A DNA stretch of 16,931 bases from an uncultured Eggerthellaceae bacterium (GTDB lineage: Bacteria > Actinomycetota > Coriobacteriia > Coriobacteriales > Eggerthellaceae): the NCBI GenBank assembly GCA_934623455.1, contig CAKTVK010000042.1, positions 1 through 16,931 of the forward strand, written 5' to 3'. Made by a program: the position numbers and the translations under genes. Under the pieces are notes generated by a model. The model saw only the letters and a list, made by a program, of their open reading frames with translations. It ran no database searches and had not been told where the DNA came from. Positions 14,827 to 16,931 of this stretch are shown in pieces; the stretch's first letter is position 1; every line of letters begins with the position of its first letter.

Positions 14827-16182
14827 CTAGTTCTGGCTGGTGAAGTACAATTCTACATCGGAAATCTTCCAACCAATGCCGTCGCGAGCCAACGAAACCT
14901 CGTAACGCACCGTTCCGCCGGCAGACGTTGCGGCAGTCACGTATGCAGTGGCATTCGACATGGAACGATTGACGCCTTCAATCTGGGCGTTCGAATCGCT
15001 GATAACGGAAGAAAGCATATCCTGCTTTTGCTTATCGGTAATGCCCGATGCAAAAACGCTGTCAGAAGCGCCTTCGGGATCGGCAAAGAATTGCGAGATG
15101 ACTGCCTCTTGCGTGGGATAGCCGTAACCCTGCGTGTACGCGAAAACGGCAGCTCCCAGCGCAAGCACAATCAAGATCATGAACGTGATGAAAATCTTGA
15201 AGCCGCAACCACGACCGCGTTTCTTTTGCACCTCAATGTTGCGCGACCAATTATCCACTTCCTCATCGGAGGCGTTGAAGAACGCATCCTGCGTGGCATC
15301 GGGCGTACGCTCGGGCAGATAAGCGCTTGCGGAATTATCATCGTAATGACCGGGATCGTACGCATCGTCGTCATAATACATGTCGGCGTCATATGCGTCA
15401 GAGACAACATCGAAGCCCGAAGCGTCCGCATAATCAGGCTCTTCCTGACGCGGAATCTCCATAGTGCCTTGCGCAACATTGCCCACCGCGCGCTGATAAT
15501 CAACGCTTGCGGAGTCGGAAAGGAAATACGTCTTGTCGGCAAGGGCCATTTCAAACGCGTTGACTGCCTTCTGCATTTGCCCGCAGGCAACGTACGCCTG
15601 GCCCAAGTTGGCGTAAAGTTTGTTGCGCGTTGCCGACTTCATGGGGAACTGCAACGCGCTCTCGTACGACGTGATAGCATCCGCCGGACGATTCAGCGTC
15701 ATGAAGCAAATGCCCAGGTTCAAAAGCGCTTTCGTGGGATCGGGGTTTTTCTCGTCAAGGGCGGCTTCACGGAATGCAACGCCTGCCTCGGCGGTTTTAC
15801 CCAGCTTGAGCAGGGCATTTCCCATACCCAAATACGCTTTGTAATGCGCATCGTACTTCGCGTCTTTCGATGCATTGCCAAAGCGCGTCACGGCATTTTC
15901 GTAATCGCGCAGCGCGGCATACGCAAAACCCATGTTGCAGTTCACGGCGCCCAAAGCATCGTAGGCGGTATCGCCCGTTGCCTGAGAATACGCGTTAATA
16001 GCTTCGCTGTTGTTGCCCAGCTTCATAAGGCAGTTGCCCATTTGGTGGCACAAAAGACCCATTTCACCTGGCTGCAGAGCAAAAACAGGATCCTGCATGC
16101 AGCTGGAGAACAGCTGCAGAGCCGATGCGTAGTCTTTTGCGTTATAAGCTGTTTGCGCTTGCTGGAATACTTCGTTGTTCAT
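14827..16182 (-). CDS. TPR membrane protein with an extracytoplasmic C-terminal domain
   Basis: About 451 residues from the ATG at 16182, which has GAGG six bases upstream. An ATG at 16197 lacks a site. Residues from about 1 to 225 are tetratricopeptide repeats, seen as recurring helix pairs such as NNSEAINAYSQAT, DYENAVTRFGNAS, RPADAITSYESAL and MQKAVNAFEMAL. A linker at about 240-310 is rich in Asp, Tyr and Ser. A basic patch (KKRGRGCGFK) precedes one membrane segment at about 329-349, which predicts the TPR half inside and the last 100 residues outside. The C-terminal domain ends in GIGWKISDVELYF, reminiscent of NTF2-like or DUF4878-type domains; this is tentative. It follows the cyclophilin gene by 39 bases and probably shares its promoter. 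The function is unknown; a scaffolding role fits the architecture. Confidence 0.82.
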   Translation of the reverse strand: MNNEVFQQAQTAYNAKDYASALQLFSSCMQDPVFALQPGEMGLLCHQMGNCLMKLGNNSEAINAYSQATGDTAYDALGAVNCNMGFAYAALRDYENAVTRFGNASKDAKYDAHYKAYLGMGNALLKLGKTAEAGVAFREAALDEKNPDPTKALLNLGICFMTLNRPADAITSYESALQFPMKSATRNKLYANLGQAYVACGQMQKAVNAFEMALADKTYFLSDSASVDYQRAVGNVAQGTMEIPRQEEPDYADASGFDVVSDAYDADMYYDDDAYDPGHYDDNSASAYLPERTPDATQDAFFNASDEEVDNWSRNIEVQKKRGRGCGFKIFITFMILIVLALGAAVFAYTQGYGYPTQEAVISQFFADPEGASDSVFASGITDKQKQDMLSSVISDSNAQIEGVNRSMSNATAYVTAATSAGGTVRYEVSLARDGIGWKISDVELYFTSQN

Positions 16183-16221
16183 AGATTTCCTCACCATAAT
16201 GCCCGAAGGCGAAAAGTTGCG

Positions 16222-16716
16222 TTATTCAGCTGCGTTCTCAATCACAATGCTCTCGATGGTGTCGCCCTGACGCAACGCGGCAATGGTGTCGAAGCCTTCC
16301 AACGTCTGACCGAAAACCGTGTAGTTCGGGTCCAAGAAATGCTGAGCACCCAGGCAGAAGTAGAACTGAGAGCCTGCAGAGTCGGGGTTGGAGGAACGAG
16401 CCATGGCCAACGCGCCATCTTCGTGAGAGTTGTTCGGGTTCGTAGTGAACTCCTGCTGAATGCGATAGCCGGGGCCACCCGTGCCGTTGCCCTTGGGGTC
16501 GCCGCCCTGGATGACAAAGTTCGGCACATAGCGATGGAACGTCAGACCATCGTAGAAGCCCTTCTGTGCGAGCTCAACGAAATTGCCCACATGAATAGGA
16601 GCGTCTTTGCCTGCAAGCCGAACACGAATGGTGCCCTTGTTCGTGGTGAACACGGCAATTTCTTCACCCGTGGGCTTGTATTCGGGGGTGTATAGATCAG
16701 AAGAAAACAGTCCCAT
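16222..16716 (-). CDS. Cyclophilin-type peptidyl-prolyl cis-trans isomerase
   Basis: 164 residues. It catalyses cis-trans isomerisation of peptide bonds before proline and assists folding. The catalytic block is FHRYVPNFVIQGGD with Arg62, followed by GNGTGGPGY, GALAMARSSNPDSAGSQFYF (Met105, Gln117, Phe119) and LDPNYTVFGQ. The position of the cyclosporin-contacting Trp of human cyclophilin A is Phe127 here, as in E. coli PpiB, which suggests weak drug binding. There is no signal peptide or lipobox, so it should be cytosolic. The first about 20 residues are a short extension before the beta-barrel. The start is supported by AAAGGA six to seven bases upstream. It leads a two-gene unit with the TPR gene and has a promoter candidate about 60-70 bases upstream. 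Confidence 0.96.
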   Translation of the reverse strand: MGLFSSDLYTPEYKPTGEEIAVFTTNKGTIRVRLAGKDAPIHVGNFVELAQKGFYDGLTFHRYVPNFVIQGGDPKGNGTGGPGYRIQQEFTTNPNNSHEDGALAMARSSNPDSAGSQFYFCLGAQHFLDPNYTVFGQTLEGFDTIAALRQGDTIESIVIENAAE

Positions 16717-16782
16717 AACAAATCCTTTCCATAAAGGCGCACGTTATCACACGCTCAAATATAAGAGTACATACGGATGATG

Positions 16783-16791
16783 ATTTTAGCA
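16783..16791 (-). promoter_or_regulatory. Extended -10 promoter candidate for the cyclophilin-TPR operon
   Basis: The minus strand reads TGCTAAAAT, an extended -10 element with the same hexamer as the mreB candidate. The -35 region is poor (TCTCAA at 17-base spacing). It would give a leader of about 60 bases. Confidence 0.45.
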
Positions 16792-16865
16792 GACACCCGC
16801 CCACATTGAGAAAAATAGCGAAATTATTCACGATAGCGGACCTAGGCGGAACGCGCAGTTAATTT

Positions 16866-16931
16866 GCAAGTTCATCCGAACACTTGCGTTTTGTTCTCGA
16901 ACTGACCCGAACGCGTTCGGATGAGTCCGAG
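16866..16931 (-). repeat. Two interleaved hairpins upstream of the cyclophilin gene
   Basis: On the minus strand the first arm pair is 16931-16915 with 16912-16896. It has 16 of 17 positions pairable, including two G·U, and is centred on a 14-bp palindrome (16907-16920). The second hairpin has a perfect 6-bp stem (16882-16887 with 16866-16871) and a ten-base loop, GTTCGGATGA on the minus strand. That loop is the exact complement of TCATCCGAAC in the 5' arm of the first hairpin, so the two structures could exchange. No ORF is clear here. Short open frames run off the edge, so it may be the tail of an upstream gene. The remaining bases between this and the promoter show nothing else I can name. 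Confidence 0.55.

Noticed and set aside
14725..16695. Very long plus-strand open frame (about 650 codons) antisense to the TPR and cyclophilin genes
   Set aside because: It mirrors two well-supported minus-strand genes, and its translation is Arg/His-rich with no recognisable domain. The opening is a by-product of codon choice in the real genes.
16907..16920. Palindrome CCGAACGCGTTCGG as a LexA/SOS box
   Set aside because: The Gram-positive SOS consensus is CGAAC-N4-GTTCG. Here the spacer is two bases, and the palindrome is better explained as the centre of the larger inverted repeat.
1..16931. CRISPR array, tRNA, rRNA, prophage or defence island
   Set aside because: I saw no regularly spaced repeats, no cloverleaf-like segment and no integrase, transposase or nuclease genes. 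Apart from the edges, the content is core metabolism and cell shape.

Overview
The window looks like a chromosomal stretch of an anaerobic, moderately GC-rich bacterium. My best guess is an actinobacterium of the class Coriobacteriia (Eggerthellaceae-like). This rests on three things: a complete mreBCD-mrdA-rodA elongation cluster joined to the TIGR03960/TIGR03936 radical-SAM pair, an anaerobic group-3b-type [NiFe] hydrogenase, and the codon style. The taxon is an inference. Every convincing gene is on the minus strand, so transcription runs from right to left.

Layout in transcription order. (1) Positions 16222-16716 and 14827-16182 hold a cytosolic cyclophilin and a TPR membrane protein. They form a short operon with a promoter candidate upstream (16783-16791) and a clear intrinsic terminator downstream (14766-14801). 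(2) ndk (14327-14731) stands alone and is followed by a hairpin with a weak U-tract (14267-14305). (3) Positions 10184-14233 carry a four-gene cytoplasmic NAD(P)-linked [NiFe] hydrogenase, in the order hydB-hydG-hydD-hydA (beta, gamma, delta, alpha). No maturation gene is in view. (4) An intergenic region with a large inverted repeat and an extended -10 promoter leads into an eight-gene operon, 10039 down to 189: mreB, mreC, mreD, mrdA (PBP2), rodA, a DUF697-type protein, a B12-binding-like radical SAM protein (TIGR03960-like) and its small partner (TIGR03936/DUF2344-like). Spacing is very tight, with overlaps of 1, 17 and 8 bases and one stop codon directly abutting a start, so the operon is probably translationally coupled. 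It ends in a near-perfect intrinsic terminator (87-122).

The left edge looks like the 5' end of a group II intron on the minus strand. It begins with GTGCG at position 81, five bases past the terminator stem. The right edge holds two interleaved hairpins that could form mutually exclusive RNA structures.

Functionally, the large operon builds the rod-shape machinery. MreB filaments organise MreC/MreD and the RodA glycosyltransferase-PBP2 transpeptidase pair, and three poorly understood proteins are co-expressed with it. The hydrogenase operon would exchange electrons between H2 and NAD(P)H in the cytoplasm. Its large subunit ends exactly at the last residue of the nickel-binding motif, which suggests it needs no C-terminal proteolytic maturation. 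I saw no CRISPR array, tRNA, rRNA or complete mobile element. No gene-free stretch reaches 300 bases.
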